The notes beneath the pieces are model-generated. The model ran no database searches. It worked only from the letters and a program-made list of their open reading frames with translations, and was not told where the DNA came from. A stretch of DNA of 64,000 bases from Nitrospirota bacterium (GTDB lineage: Bacteria; Nitrospirota; Leptospirillia; Leptospirillales; Leptospirillaceae), in the NCBI GenBank assembly GCA_021806225.1, contig JAJZXW010000021.1, positions 151,471-215,470 of the forward strand, read 5' to 3'. This document shows, one piece after another, positions 39,300 through 49,542 of this stretch. Made by a program: the position numbers and the translations under genes. How positions within the stretch are numbered: position 1 is the stretch's first letter; every line of letters begins with the position of its first letter.

Positions 39300-39389
39300 C
39301 CGCTGCCGCTCCGGCGGCCGATCGGTCTGTTGCCGGATGGAGAGTCCGGCGCGCCAGGACTCCCTGTCCGATCGAGGGAGGAGACATCC

Positions 39390-40622
39390 ATGAAATTTTT
39401 TCATGCCGCTGACATCCATCTCGACAGCCCGCTCAGAAACCTGGCACTGGAAGACCCTGAGCAGCAGGGCCGCCTCCGGAGGGCGACCCGGGAAGCCTTT
39501 TCTGCACTGGCGGATCGGGCCATCGAGGAAGGGGTGTCCCTGATCCTTCTGGCCGGCGACCTCTACGACCACGACAACCCAAACATGCAGGTGGTCCATT
39601 TTCTGAGACGGGAGCTATCCCGACTGGCCGCCCGCGGGATCCGGGTGGTGATCGTCCGGGGAAACCACGATGCCGCCAACCGGATCACCCGTTACCTCGA
39701 CCTCCCCTCCAACACGACCGTCCTCTCAGACAAGGCTCCGGAGACGGTGGTCCTGGAGGAGCACGGCGTGGCGGTGACCGGCCAGAGTTTTACTCCCGGT
39801 CCGGTTACGGACAACCTTGCCCTGGGTTTTCCCCCGCCCGTGTCGGGGCTCTTCAACATCGCCCTCCTCCATACCTCGCTCGCCGGCTCCCCCGACCACG
39901 ACAGTTACGCCCCCTGCACCCTGGGCGATCTCTGCGCCCGGGGTTACGACTACTGGGCCTTGGGCCACATCCACAAACGGGAGATCCTTTCGCGGGAGCC
40001 CTTCGTCGTTTTTCCCGGCAACCTCCAGGGCCGCGACGCGAAGGAAACCGGACCGAAGGGGGCAATGCTGGGCGAGACCGACGGCCATCGCCTGACCTCC
40101 CTCGACTTCATCCCCCTGGACGTCGTGCGATGGCATCTCCTTTCGGTCGACCTCACGGGACTCGTCCATTCCCGGGAACTGGCCGCTCCCCTCCGGGACG
40201 GATTCGAGAGGATTCTCCGGGAGTCCGGCGGGCGGCCCGCCGCCGTCCGGGTGACTCTCTCCGGGCGCTCCTCCCTTCCCCCCGGCTTTATCGACCGGCC
40301 GGAGGCGGTCCGCCAGCTGGTGCTGGCGGTGGCGGCGGAGATTTCCCTCGACGAGCTCTGGGTCGAGCGCGTCCGGATCGATCCCGGACAGGATCCGCCT
40401 CGCCCCCGGGAGCTTCCAGACCCGGACTTCGGGGGGATTCTGGCCGAGGTGCTGAAGGACAGGGAGGGGCTGACAGCCGCCCTTCAGGCCGATCTCGCCC
40501 CGCTCCGGAAGAGTCTCCCCGAGGAGCTCCGGGAGGCTCTCGACGCCGTCCCCGCCCTGGCCGACCCGGAGTCCCTTCTCCCGCTTCTTCTTGATCTTCT
40601 CTACCGGACGGAGGAGCCATGA
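39390..40622 (+). CDS. DNA repair exonuclease, SbcD/YhaO-like
   Basis: MKFFHAADIHLDSPL, GDLYDHDNPNM, RGNHDAANR, ALGHIHKRE. Confidence 0.93.
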   Translation: MKFFHAADIHLDSPLRNLALEDPEQQGRLRRATREAFSALADRAIEEGVSLILLAGDLYDHDNPNMQVVHFLRRELSRLAARGIRVVIVRGNHDAANRITRYLDLPSNTTVLSDKAPETVVLEEHGVAVTGQSFTPGPVTDNLALGFPPPVSGLFNIALLHTSLAGSPDHDSYAPCTLGDLCARGYDYWALGHIHKREILSREPFVVFPGNLQGRDAKETGPKGAMLGETDGHRLTSLDFIPLDVVRWHLLSVDLTGLVHSRELAAPLRDGFERILRESGGRPAAVRVTLSGRSSLPPGFIDRPEAVRQLVLAVAAEISLDELWVERVRIDPGQDPPRPRELPDPDFGGILAEVLKDREGLTAALQADLAPLRKSLPEELREALDAVPALADPESLLPLLLDLLYRTEEP

Positions 40623-43600
40623 GGATCGAGCGTCTGGACCTCCTGGCTTACGGGCCCTTCCGGGAGAGGAGTCTCCGGCTGGGTCCGGGTCTCCATGTGA
40701 TCACAGGTCCGAACGAGGCGGGAAAGAGCACCACGCTCCGCGCCCTCTCGAGCCTCTTCTTCGGATACCCCGCCCGGAGCGAGGACGCCTATCTGGTGGG
40801 AACGGCCGACATGGCCCTGGGGGCGTGGCTCACCTCCCGGAATGGGGAGAGTCTTGACCTCATCCGTCGGCGGCGGGGAAAGACCCCCCTCATCCTGGCC
40901 GACGGAACCCCCTTCGATGAGGAGCGGCTCAGGAGCTTCACCGGGGAGCTTTCCCGGGAGAGCTTCGAGCGCCTCTTCTCCCTCGACCCCGTCCGCCTTC
41001 GGGCCCACGGCCAGGAACTCCAGGCCGGCGGGGGGGCTTTGGGGGAGGGGCTTGTCGAGGCCGGGGCCGGGATCGTGAGCCTTCGGAAAAAGCTCGAACT
41101 TCTGGCGGTCTCCAGAAAGGAGCTTTTTCTTCCCACCGGAAAGAATCCACGGATCAACCGGATTCTGGTCCGGCTGGGTGAGATTCGCCGGGATGTCCGC
41201 AACCGGACGGTGTCCCCCCAGGACTACGGCCGGGAGGAGGAAGAAATCCGGCGCATGGCCGGCGAGGCCGAGATCCTCCGGGGCCGGGTCGCGGCGCTCG
41301 AACGCGAGATCCGGCAGACCGAGCGGACCCTTCGGATCCTCCCTCGCCGCCAGGAGTGCGACGCGATCGCCCGGAGACTCTCGGAGCTCGGAGAGGTGCC
41401 GGCACTCCCGCCCGACTTCCCTTCGCTCCGGATCGAGGCCGAAAGCGGAGCGGCCTCCGCCCGGGCCGAACTCGAACGGGTGGAGGAGGAGCTTCGGGAG
41501 ATCGCCAGGGAACGGAGCGCCCTGGGGGATCTCCCCCGAGATCTTCCCGATGCAGAGGCGATCGCTGCCCTCGAAAAGGATTTCGGGGCCGCGGCGAAGA
41601 GCCTGTCGGATCTTCCCCGCAAAGAGCAGGAGCTCCAGACGATGGAGGAGGAGGTCCGCCGGATTCTTTTGCAGGACTCTCTTCCGGGGACCCCCGGGAC
41701 CCTGGAGCGGAGCCTGCCTTCCCTGTCCGCCCGCCGGAAGGTCGTGGCGCTTCTCGAGCGCCGGTCCCAGATCGACGGGGCTCAGGCCGAGGCCCGCAGG
41801 AACCGGGAGAAGGCCCTGGCGGCGCTCGTGCGGGCGGAGGCGGAGCGGACGGCCCTGGGTCCCGTCTCCGAAACGGCTCCCCTCGAGAGCCTTCTCTCCC
41901 GGGGAGAGCGCCTGATGGAGAGAGAGGCCGGCCGGCGGCCGGAGAGGGCCGAACTCGTCCAGCGCCGCCGGACCCTCTCGGAGACGCTCCTTTCCGTCGG
42001 AGCGAAGGACCTTCCTTCCCTCCGATCCCTTGCGGTGCCGGAGGCGTCGGGGGTTCAGCGGATGCGGGAGGCCTTCCGGGGACTCTTCGAGGAGGAGGAG
42101 GGGATCCGAGCCACCCTTTCGCGCCTCGAGCAGGAGGAGTCGGAGCGCGAACGGCGCATCGGCCGTCTCGAGGCGGCGGGCGAGGTCGTGACGGAGGCCG
42201 ATCTCAGAGCGGTCCGCAAACGCCGCGATACGGGATGGCAGCTCATCCGGAGCCGCTACCTTGAGGGTGATCAGGGGGCGGATGGGGGTCTTCAGGATTT
42301 TTTTTCAGGAGAGGAAGGTCCCGCCCGAGGGTTCGAAGGTCTTCTCCGGGAGAGCGACCGGGTGGCGGACCGGCTCGCCGACCGCTCGGAGGAGGCGGTG
42401 GAGCTCGCCCTCCTTCGGCAGCAGCGGGAGGAGTCCCGGGAGACCCGCACCCGTGAAGAGGAGCGTCTTCGCGTCCTTCTGGAGAGAAGGAAGATCCTCT
42501 CCATGGACTGGATCGCCCTGTGGCCCCCGGGGATGCTCCGGACCGCCTCCGATGGCCTTCCGGACCGTCTTCCCGAAGCGATGGCGGAATGGCTGGGAAG
42601 GCGGGAGGCCCTTTTGGCCGAAGGGGAGCGGCTCGACGGGGTCGAGGCGGCGCAGGCGGCCGAGGAGGCGGAAGAGGAGGATCTCCGGCACTCCCTGGAG
42701 GAGGTTCTCGCACGACTCGGAGCGGCTCTTCCCGATGCGGATCTTCCCGCCCTTTTGGTGCGGGGCCGCGCCATTGTGCGGGAGGCCGAAGAGCGGAGGA
42801 GGCGGGACGCGAAGCTGGAGGAAGCATATCGGCTGGCCGTCGAGAAGGAGCGAGAGGGGCGGGAGTCTCTTCAAACTCTCGGAGAGGATTTCGCGGCCTG
42901 GGGGGAGTCATACCGGAAGGCGGGACGAGAGGCCGGGATCGTGCTTCCGGAGGAGCCTGCGGAGGCCCGGGACCTTCTGGAACGTCTGGCCCGGCTTGAC
43001 GAGCTGTCCAGGACCATGGATGTCATGCGGAACCGGATTCTTAAAATGAATGAGGATGTCCGGCTCTTCGAGGCAGAGATGGCCCCCCTGGCCGGAAGAT
43101 TCCTGGGACCCGACTCTCCAGTCTCCCTTCCGGAGCGCGCCCGGGCGCTTTTCAGGGGTTTGCGGGCGCTGCGCGAAAAAGGAATCCAGAGGGAGGCGCT
43201 CGACCGGCGGGAGGAGGAGGCCCGGGGACGAAGGCTCCGCCATGAAGAGAGCCTTTCCGGCCATCTCCGGATGCTCGACCGCCTGATGGCGGAGGCGGGG
43301 ACGGAGTCTCTGGAGGAGCTCCCGAACCGCGAGCTCCGCTCCCGGGAAAAGGGAGCCCTCCTGGCCCGACGGGAGGAGGTGGTCCGGCTGGCGCTGGAGG
43401 CCGGGGAGGGCCTGAGCATCGAAGAGCTCTTCGCCTCCTGCGGGGAAACGGGCGCCGACGATCTTCGGAGTCGCCTCGATGCCCTGGGCGAGGAGCTGGC
43501 CGTCGTCCGGGAAAACAGGGAGTCGCTCCAGAGCGCTCTCGTTTCAAAGCGGAACGATCTGGAGCGGCGTCTCGAGTCCCTTCAGGCGGCGGACCTCCTT

Positions 43601-44125
43601 CAGGAGGCCGAGGTCGAGCGGGCCCGCCTCTCCGAACTGGCCGCGCGCTTTGTCGAGGGGACGGTGATGGAGGGGGTTCTCCGTAGGGCGATCGAACTCT
43701 ACCGGGACCGGAACCAGGGACCGCTGCTGGGCCGGGCCGGCCGTCTTCTCGCCGCCCTGACCCGGGAGCGCTACCGGGAACTTCGGGCGGAGTGGGGGGA
43801 GAAGGGGGAGGCGGTCCTCCTCGTGGTCCGTGAGGACGGGCGGAGCCTCGAGCCCTCCGAGCTGAGCGACGGCACCCGCGACGTCCTCTACCTTGCCCTG
43901 CGCCTCGCGGCGGTGATGCGCCACAACGAAACGACCGAACCCGTCCCCTTCGTCGCCGACGATCTCCTTCTCACCCTGGACAATCGCCGGGCTCTGGAGG
44001 CCTTCCGGGTCCTTTCCGAGGTGGCTCGAACGGGGCAGGTGCTCTTCCTGACCCACCACGCCCACATGGCGGAGCTGGCCCGGGAGGCGGTCCCTCCGGA
44101 GCACCTTGTTGTCCATGAACTCTGA
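40619..44125 (+). CDS. AAA/SMC-like ATPase, YhaN/SbcC-like
   Basis: GPNEAGKSTTLRALSSLFFGYPARSEDAY; long coiled coil; ELSDGTRDVLYLALRLA; LFLTHH. Confidence 0.92.
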   Translation: MRIERLDLLAYGPFRERSLRLGPGLHVITGPNEAGKSTTLRALSSLFFGYPARSEDAYLVGTADMALGAWLTSRNGESLDLIRRRRGKTPLILADGTPFDEERLRSFTGELSRESFERLFSLDPVRLRAHGQELQAGGGALGEGLVEAGAGIVSLRKKLELLAVSRKELFLPTGKNPRINRILVRLGEIRRDVRNRTVSPQDYGREEEEIRRMAGEAEILRGRVAALEREIRQTERTLRILPRRQECDAIARRLSELGEVPALPPDFPSLRIEAESGAASARAELERVEEELREIARERSALGDLPRDLPDAEAIAALEKDFGAAAKSLSDLPRKEQELQTMEEEVRRILLQDSLPGTPGTLERSLPSLSARRKVVALLERRSQIDGAQAEARRNREKALAALVRAEAERTALGPVSETAPLESLLSRGERLMEREAGRRPERAELVQRRRTLSETLLSVGAKDLPSLRSLAVPEASGVQRMREAFRGLFEEEEGIRATLSRLEQEESERERRIGRLEAAGEVVTEADLRAVRKRRDTGWQLIRSRYLEGDQGADGGLQDFFSGEEGPARGFEGLLRESDRVADRLADRSEEAVELALLRQQREESRETRTREEERLRVLLERRKILSMDWIALWPPGMLRTASDGLPDRLPEAMAEWLGRREALLAEGERLDGVEAAQAAEEAEEEDLRHSLEEVLARLGAALPDADLPALLVRGRAIVREAEERRRRDAKLEEAYRLAVEKEREGRESLQTLGEDFAAWGESYRKAGREAGIVLPEEPAEARDLLERLARLDELSRTMDVMRNRILKMNEDVRLFEAEMAPLAGRFLGPDSPVSLPERARALFRGLRALREKGIQREALDRREEEARGRRLRHEESLSGHLRMLDRLMAEAGTESLEELPNRELRSREKGALLARREEVVRLALEAGEGLSIEELFASCGETGADDLRSRLDALGEELAVVRENRESLQSALVSKRNDLERRLESLQAADLLQEAEVERARLSELAARFVEGTVMEGVLRRAIELYRDRNQGPLLGRAGRLLAALTRERYRELRAEWGEKGEAVLLVVREDGRSLEPSELSDGTRDVLYLALRLAAVMRHNETTEPVPFVADDLLLTLDNRRALEAFRVLSEVARTGQVLFLTHHAHMAELAREAVPPEHLVVHEL

Positions 44126-44212
44126 TCCCGGAGAGAAGGCTCCGGGCGGGATTTCTGTTTCGGCGACTCTCCCGCTACAATATCCGGAGGCGGCTCCCCC
44201 TCCTCCCTCCTT

Positions 44213-45628
44213 ATGTCTTTTATCCGTCCCTTTCGGAGGTGTGATCCTGTGATCCTTCTGGCCGTCGTTCTGGCGGGGCTGGCCGCCCTCTTCTCCCTGC
44301 TGGCCTTTTTCCGGGCGGGAGCCCTCTCCCTGGAGGGGGTGTCGCGTCTTCTCCGTGACGAGACGGAGCGGCTCCGTCAGGCGGAGGAGGAGCGGGCGCG
44401 CAATCTTCGGGCCGAGATTTCTGAGCTCCTGCGATCAGGAACCGAGCAGGTCCGGGGGATGCTCGGGGAGGCCGCCGCCCGGGAGGAGCCCCGGGCCCGC
44501 GCCCTCCGCGAGGAGCTCATGGGCGCGGTTGCCCTTCTGGGGCAGACCCTCGGGGAGTCCCTGCGTCAGGGAGGCGTGCGCCAGAAGGAGCTCCTGGAGG
44601 CGATGTCCGCCTCTCTGGCCTCCCTGACCGAGAAGAACGAGCGGGCCCTGGAGCAGCTCCGGCAGAGCGTGGAGGGGCGCCTCGACGCCCTCCGGACCGA
44701 AAACCAGCTGAAGCTCGACGAAATGCGACGCACCGTCGACGAGAAGCTCCAGACGACCCTCGAGACACGGCTCGGGGAGTCCTTCGGACGGGTAGTGGAG
44801 CAGCTCGAGCGGGTCCACAAGAGCATCGGCGAGATGCAGACACTGGCCACCGGGGTGGGAGATCTCAAGCGGGTCCTTCTGAACGTCCGCTCCCGGGGGA
44901 CCTACGGGGAGGTCCAGCTCGGCGCCCTGCTCGACCAGTTCCTCTCTCCCGAGCAGTATGTGCGGAACGCCCAGATCCGCGAGCATTCCCAGGAGCGGGT
45001 CGAGTTCGCCATCCGTCTTCCGGGGCGGGAGGCGGAGGAGGAGGTGCTTCTCCCCGTTGATGCCAAGTTCCCCCAGGAAGATTACGAGCGCCTTCTCGAT
45101 GCGACGGAGGCGGGAGATGCCGCTGCGGCGGCCCAGGCCTCAAAGGAGCTTGAAGTCCGGATCCGAAGCTTCGCCCGCACGATCCGGGAGAAGTACATCG
45201 AGCCGCCCCGGACGACCGACTTCGCCCTTCTCTTTTTGCCGACCGAAGGGCTGTACGCCGAGATTCTTCGCCGTCCGGGGCTCTTCGAACAGATCCAGCG
45301 GGAGTTTCATGTGACCCTGGCCGGGCCGACGACGCTGACAGCGATCCTCAACGCGCTTCAGATGGGGTTCCGGTCGCTCGCGATCGAGCGGCGTTCGGGA
45401 GAGGTCTGGAAAATCCTGGGTGCGGTCCGCCAGGAGTTCGGAAAATACAACGATGTGGTCGAGAGGCTGGCTGGCCAGCTTTCGACCGCCGCGAACTCCG
45501 TCCGGAGTCTGGGTACCCGGACACGGGCCATGGATCGCAAGCTCCGGGAGGTAGAGCGGCTTCCCGAGGCCGAGACCCGGGAAATTCTGGGAGAGTCCCC
45601 CGGGAATCCAGCGGAAGAGGAGGAGTGA
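44213..45628 (+). CDS. rmuC: DNA recombination protein RmuC
   Basis: N-terminal TM, coiled coil, RGTYGEVQLGALLDQFLSPEQYVRNAQIRE, PVDAKFPQEDYERL. Confidence 0.94.
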   Translation: MSFIRPFRRCDPVILLAVVLAGLAALFSLLAFFRAGALSLEGVSRLLRDETERLRQAEEERARNLRAEISELLRSGTEQVRGMLGEAAAREEPRARALREELMGAVALLGQTLGESLRQGGVRQKELLEAMSASLASLTEKNERALEQLRQSVEGRLDALRTENQLKLDEMRRTVDEKLQTTLETRLGESFGRVVEQLERVHKSIGEMQTLATGVGDLKRVLLNVRSRGTYGEVQLGALLDQFLSPEQYVRNAQIREHSQERVEFAIRLPGREAEEEVLLPVDAKFPQEDYERLLDATEAGDAAAAAQASKELEVRIRSFARTIREKYIEPPRTTDFALLFLPTEGLYAEILRRPGLFEQIQREFHVTLAGPTTLTAILNALQMGFRSLAIERRSGEVWKILGAVRQEFGKYNDVVERLAGQLSTAANSVRSLGTRTRAMDRKLREVERLPEAETREILGESPGNPAEEEE

Positions 45629-45632
45629 GGAA

Positions 45633-46259
45633 TTGGGAGAGACGGTTTCAAAGGGTCGGGTTGTGCTCATCCTGGGGGGTGTTCTGGGGGCGTGTGCGGT
45701 CGGGTACATGGTCTGGCTTTCTTTTGAGCCGAAACGCTTCCTCTCCGATCTCTCCAGGGAGACGGGGCTTCGGATCAGCGCCAGGGCCTCCTCGGGAGGA
45801 ATCCCCTATCGCCTGACCTATGAGGATCTTCGTGTCGCGCCCCCACCTGGGCGAAATTCCGGCGGGGTCACGGTGGAGGTCGACCGCCTGGTCCTTTCCG
45901 CCCGGGGGCTCCATGCGGCCCGGGTCCACTTCCGGGGGGTGCGTCTTGGGAGCCGGAATCCCCTTCGGAACCTGGCCTTTTCCGCCTTCGACATCCGAAA
46001 GGGATCCTTCTTCGTCCGGGAGGATCCGGACCGGGTCATTCTGAAGAACTTCACGATGGACGACCCCTCCCTCTCCCTTTCGGCCGACGGCTCTCTCGTC
46101 CGGGGAAGCCGGATCAACCCCTCCCGCTTCCGGATCCGCTTCGTCATGGAGGCCCATGGAGGGCTGGGACTCTTTCTGGGGCAAGGGAAACAACAGGGGG
46201 TTTTCTGGGGAGACGGGCACGGCTCCCATCTGAGTGTGGGGGGACGGACCTATTTTTAA
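45633..46259 (+). CDS. Hypothetical membrane-anchored protein (GspN/AsmA-like fold?)
   Basis: N-terminal TM plus beta-rich region; intact ORF. Confidence 0.6.
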   Translation: MGETVSKGRVVLILGGVLGACAVGYMVWLSFEPKRFLSDLSRETGLRISARASSGGIPYRLTYEDLRVAPPPGRNSGGVTVEVDRLVLSARGLHAARVHFRGVRLGSRNPLRNLAFSAFDIRKGSFFVREDPDRVILKNFTMDDPSLSLSADGSLVRGSRINPSRFRIRFVMEAHGGLGLFLGQGKQQGVFWGDGHGSHLSVGGRTYF

Positions 46260-46308
46260 GACGGACCGGAAAGGAAGGGGCGTGCGGTCGGAAGGAGGAC
46301 GGGCCGGG

Positions 46309-47982
46309 GTGAAAAGGGGGCTTTTCTGGGGCGTTTTCCTGTCCCTGGGAATTGCGCTTTTTGTGGGACGGACGCCCCGGGCATGGGGATATGCGGGATT
46401 TTCCCGAAGCTACAACCTTCCCTGCGAATTCTGTCACATTCAGTGGCCGAAGCTTTCCGATCAGGGTGAGTTTTTCCGGGACAGAGGCTTCATGCTGTCG
46501 ACCACCGGCCGGGCCAACGGTCTCGATCTGATGTTCGCGCGTCCGGAGGGGCAGAGCTACTTTCCCATCGGCTTTCATATGGCAATGGCCTATGGCGGCG
46601 CCGCAGTCGAGGGAGTCGGAATCCCCGCCTCCCGGATCGCGGCTGGCTCTGCCGACACGGCGAAGATCCCGGCGACGGAGCTCGGCGGAAACGGCAGCTC
46701 CGGAAACGGGACCTGGGGAAACGGGGCGGTGGCCCCCACACCCTGGACCCTCCTCTCGGGCGGCCTCCTCTCCCCGGATCTTTCCTTCTGGGCCGAGCCC
46801 GGAATCCGTGGGTCGGCCACCGGAAGCCCGGCCTTCGATATCTTTACCCTCTGGCTTCGTTTCGACACACTGTTGGGAACGACCCTGTTCAACCTCTACG
46901 CCGGGGTCACGGGCCAGGACGCGCCCTTCTCGAACCGGCGGGCCCTCCAGCGGGCGGGGGAAACCCCCTGGGTCATGGACGACTTCGAGCCGGGGACGGC
47001 GGAGGTGGTCAGTAATGGCGCGCTCCCTTTCGCAGGCTTCGGGGCGGCGTCCCTTCCGGCCTACTACGATGCCGACCGTTTCCAGATGAAAAACGACCAC
47101 ACCGCCCTTCGATACTTCGGCTACCTTTTCGAGAATGGCTGCGGGAGCGAGGATTCCTTTTCCCTCGATCCCTGTGAAACACGCCTGTCGGTTTCAGTCA
47201 TGCCGAACGCGGGCCTTTACGGAAACCCCGACGGGGTGACCACCGCCTCCGGGGCCTCGGCGGCGGGAATCCCCCCGGCCAACGACGGTTTTTCCTTTTT
47301 TGCCCATCTCACCCAGTCCTTCGGCGGGTGGGGGGCGACCAACGGCGAACGGGTCGGGTTCTTCTCCCTGGTCGGCCAGTCTGCCCTTTCGGAAGGGGGG
47401 GTGGGGGGAGCGAGCCCCAATGTCCTCTTCACCCGCGAAGGGGTCGACCTTTCGGCCAACCCCCTTCCTGACGGCGCACTGAACATCTTCGGGGCCTGGG
47501 AGATCGTGAACGATCCGGCAGGAGCACTCGTGGCCGATCCGGCGATCTTCGGGAGCGCTGTCCGGGCGACCTCGGGCCTCTCCTATGCGACCTGGTTCGT
47601 GGAGGCGGACTGGCAGCCGGCCTTCGGCGGGCTCTTTTCGGAAGAGGGGGCCGGCTCCAACATGCTCATCCTGACCTACAACCAGCTCCGGATGCTGGCC
47701 CAGCCGGTTTTTTCCGGGGTGTCCCAGCGCCTTCCCGGAAACTTCGACGATGTCCTGTCGATCGGTCTGGCCGACCGGTACTGGCTCTGGAGTAGCGACC
47801 GGACAGCGATCTCCCTTTTCGCCGAATGGCAATGGATGGAAAACGACGGGGTCGGGTCGGTCGCGACGGAAGGGGGCACCCGCCTGGAAGGGTATGGAGC
47901 GGCGACGGGCGCCTTCGCCAATGGCGGTTTTTTCAATGTCGAATCCAGTGTCTTTATCGCCGGGATCGACTTTTCTTACTGA
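46309..47982 (+). CDS. Monoheme cytochrome-porin, Cyc2/Cyt572-like candidate
   Basis: Signal peptide, single CEFCH heme motif followed by WPKLSDQGEFFRDRGFML, barrel-like remainder ending FIAGIDFSY*. Confidence 0.65.
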   Translation: MKRGLFWGVFLSLGIALFVGRTPRAWGYAGFSRSYNLPCEFCHIQWPKLSDQGEFFRDRGFMLSTTGRANGLDLMFARPEGQSYFPIGFHMAMAYGGAAVEGVGIPASRIAAGSADTAKIPATELGGNGSSGNGTWGNGAVAPTPWTLLSGGLLSPDLSFWAEPGIRGSATGSPAFDIFTLWLRFDTLLGTTLFNLYAGVTGQDAPFSNRRALQRAGETPWVMDDFEPGTAEVVSNGALPFAGFGAASLPAYYDADRFQMKNDHTALRYFGYLFENGCGSEDSFSLDPCETRLSVSVMPNAGLYGNPDGVTTASGASAAGIPPANDGFSFFAHLTQSFGGWGATNGERVGFFSLVGQSALSEGGVGGASPNVLFTREGVDLSANPLPDGALNIFGAWEIVNDPAGALVADPAIFGSAVRATSGLSYATWFVEADWQPAFGGLFSEEGAGSNMLILTYNQLRMLAQPVFSGVSQRLPGNFDDVLSIGLADRYWLWSSDRTAISLFAEWQWMENDGVGSVATEGGTRLEGYGAATGAFANGGFFNVESSVFIAGIDFSY

Positions 47983-48023
47983 ACCGCCTTAGAGGCGATT
48001 TTGTGATTTTCGTCCTGCTTCTG

Positions 48024-48052
48024 TTGACATTTGCGGATAACGCTCCTACAAT
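48024..48052 (+). promoter_or_regulatory. Strong sigma70 promoter TTGACA-N17-TACAAT upstream of tRNA-Asp
   Basis: -35 48024-48029, spacer 17, -10 48047-48052. Confidence 0.75.
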
Positions 48053-48163
48053 TCACACGTTGATTGCGCGCCGGGCGGTGAAAATTCCGTTGTCGGTGAT
48101 CAGCGATCGTAGCTGTCTTTGCCTGGAGGGATGCGGCCGCAGGCCGTTTGACAGGATCACTAA

Positions 48164-48240
48164 GGGGCCGTAGCTCAGCTGGTTAGAGCGCTGGCCTGTC
48201 ACGCCAGAGGTCGCGGGTTCGAGCCCCGTCGGCCCCGCCA
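48164..48240 (+). tRNA. tRNA-Asp (GUC), CCA encoded
   Basis: GGGGCCG acceptor, CTGGC-CTGTCAC-GCCAG anticodon arm, GCGGG-TTCGAGC-CCCGT T arm. Confidence 0.97.
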
Positions 48241-48437
48241 TTTTCCTGGATCCCTGCTTTTTCCCATCTGACCTCCATCGGAATGGCTCCACTGACATTA
48301 TCCTGTGCCGGAGCATGGCCCGGCAGGTTTCGGGAGACGAATCGCTTGTCCACCTCTCTTGGTCTTCCGGAGTGGCCGCCTTCCATGATAGTCCGACCCT
48401 TTTGTTCGTTAAATCCCTGCCTCGAGGAATCCGCCCG

Positions 48438-49109
48438 ATGAATCTTTTCAACTTCATGAACCAGATCAGTCTTCTTGCCGAAGCGGTCTTGGGGTTCCTT
48501 CTCTTTCTTTCGTCGCTCAGCTGGGGTGTGATCTTCTACAAATGGTACATCCTGTCGAAGACGGCTCGGGAGAACACCGGCTTCATCCGCATCTTCAAGC
48601 GGGTCGACCGCTTCTCCAAGCTTTACCAGGAGGCGGGGGACTACCGTCGCGCCACCCTCGCCTTCATGTTCCGGACCGCCTACGAAAAGATCAAGGGAAT
48701 CGAGGAGCGGGCCATGGCCCGGGGGGAGGGGATCCGGGAGAGCGACATCGAGGTGGTCCACCGGACCCTTCTTCAGTCCCGTCAGGAAGAGCTCACCCGT
48801 CTCGAGTCCTATCTCCCGATCCTGGCCACGACGGCCAACATCTCACCCTTCGTCGGCCTCTTCGGCACGGTCTGGGGTATCATCCACGCCTTTCGGGACA
48901 TCAGCCACCAGTCCTCGGTGAGCATCGCCTCGGTGGCCCCGGGCATCGCAGACGCTCTCGTGACAACGGCCGCCGGGCTTTTCGCCGCCATTCCTGCCGT
49001 GATCGCCTACAACTATTTTCTTCAGCGCATCCGTGGGGTGGAGTCCCTCGCCGAATCCTTCAACATGGAACTCCTGAACGTGATGGCCGAAGGACGGTGG
49101 AAGGAGTAG
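48438..49109 (+). CDS. tolQ: TolQ/ExbB-type proton channel protein
   Basis: PILATTANISPFVGLFGTVWGIIHAFRDI; SVAPGIADALVTTAAGLFAAIPAVIAYN. Confidence 0.94.
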   Translation: MNLFNFMNQISLLAEAVLGFLLFLSSLSWGVIFYKWYILSKTARENTGFIRIFKRVDRFSKLYQEAGDYRRATLAFMFRTAYEKIKGIEERAMARGEGIRESDIEVVHRTLLQSRQEELTRLESYLPILATTANISPFVGLFGTVWGIIHAFRDISHQSSVSIASVAPGIADALVTTAAGLFAAIPAVIAYNYFLQRIRGVESLAESFNMELLNVMAEGRWKE

Positions 49110-49113
49110 GGTC

Positions 49114-49536
49114 GTGAAGTTCGAATCGGGATCCCGGAAGGATCGCATGCTTTCCGAGATCAACATGGTGCCGTTCATCGACGTGGTCCTCGTTCTTCTG
49201 ATCATCTTCATGGTGACCACGCCACTCCTTTACCGCGGTCTCAAGATCAACCTCCCGAAGACCAGCGCCAACAGCCTCAAAAAACCCGTTCCGAAGGTTA
49301 TCGTCAGCGTGACCAAGGGCAAGCAGATCTTCGTCAACGGCCACGCCGTGACCTGGGAGGCTCTGGGAGCCCTTCTTGCCCGCCGCTACAAGGAGGACAA
49401 GCGCGTCGTCGTCTATCTGAAGGCGGACCGGAAGGTCGATTATGGGACGGTGGTGCATCTGATGGACGTCGTCAAGATGGCCGGAATCGACCGGCTCGGC
49501 ATGATTACGGCACCCAGTCCAAAAAACACGGAATAA
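49114..49536 (+). CDS. tolR: TolR/ExbD-type protein
   Basis: SEINMVPFIDVVLVLLIIFMVTTPLL. Confidence 0.94.
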   Translation: MKFESGSRKDRMLSEINMVPFIDVVLVLLIIFMVTTPLLYRGLKINLPKTSANSLKKPVPKVIVSVTKGKQIFVNGHAVTWEALGALLARRYKEDKRVVVYLKADRKVDYGTVVHLMDVVKMAGIDRLGMITAPSPKNTE

Positions 49537-49542
49537 CCTCTC

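Noticed and set aside
39343-39361. AGTCC-GGCGCGCCA-GGACT dyad before the YhaO-like gene
   Set aside because: Short 5-bp arms in a GC-rich gap; too weak to call an operator
40619-44125. Two-gene nuclease/ATPase pair (39390-44125) as a novel phage-defence system
   Set aside because: Motifs and arrangement fit the known YhaO/YhaN (SbcD/SbcC-like) repair pair followed by rmuC; no defence-island context
44865-45143. Minus-strand ORFs within rmuC and other core genes
   Set aside because: Arg/Pro/Gly-rich shadow ORFs with no SD or domain signal
48053-48457. ORF containing GPTGLEPATSGVTGQRSNQLSYGP
   Set aside because: Well-known spurious antisense translation of a tRNA gene (here tRNA-Asp)
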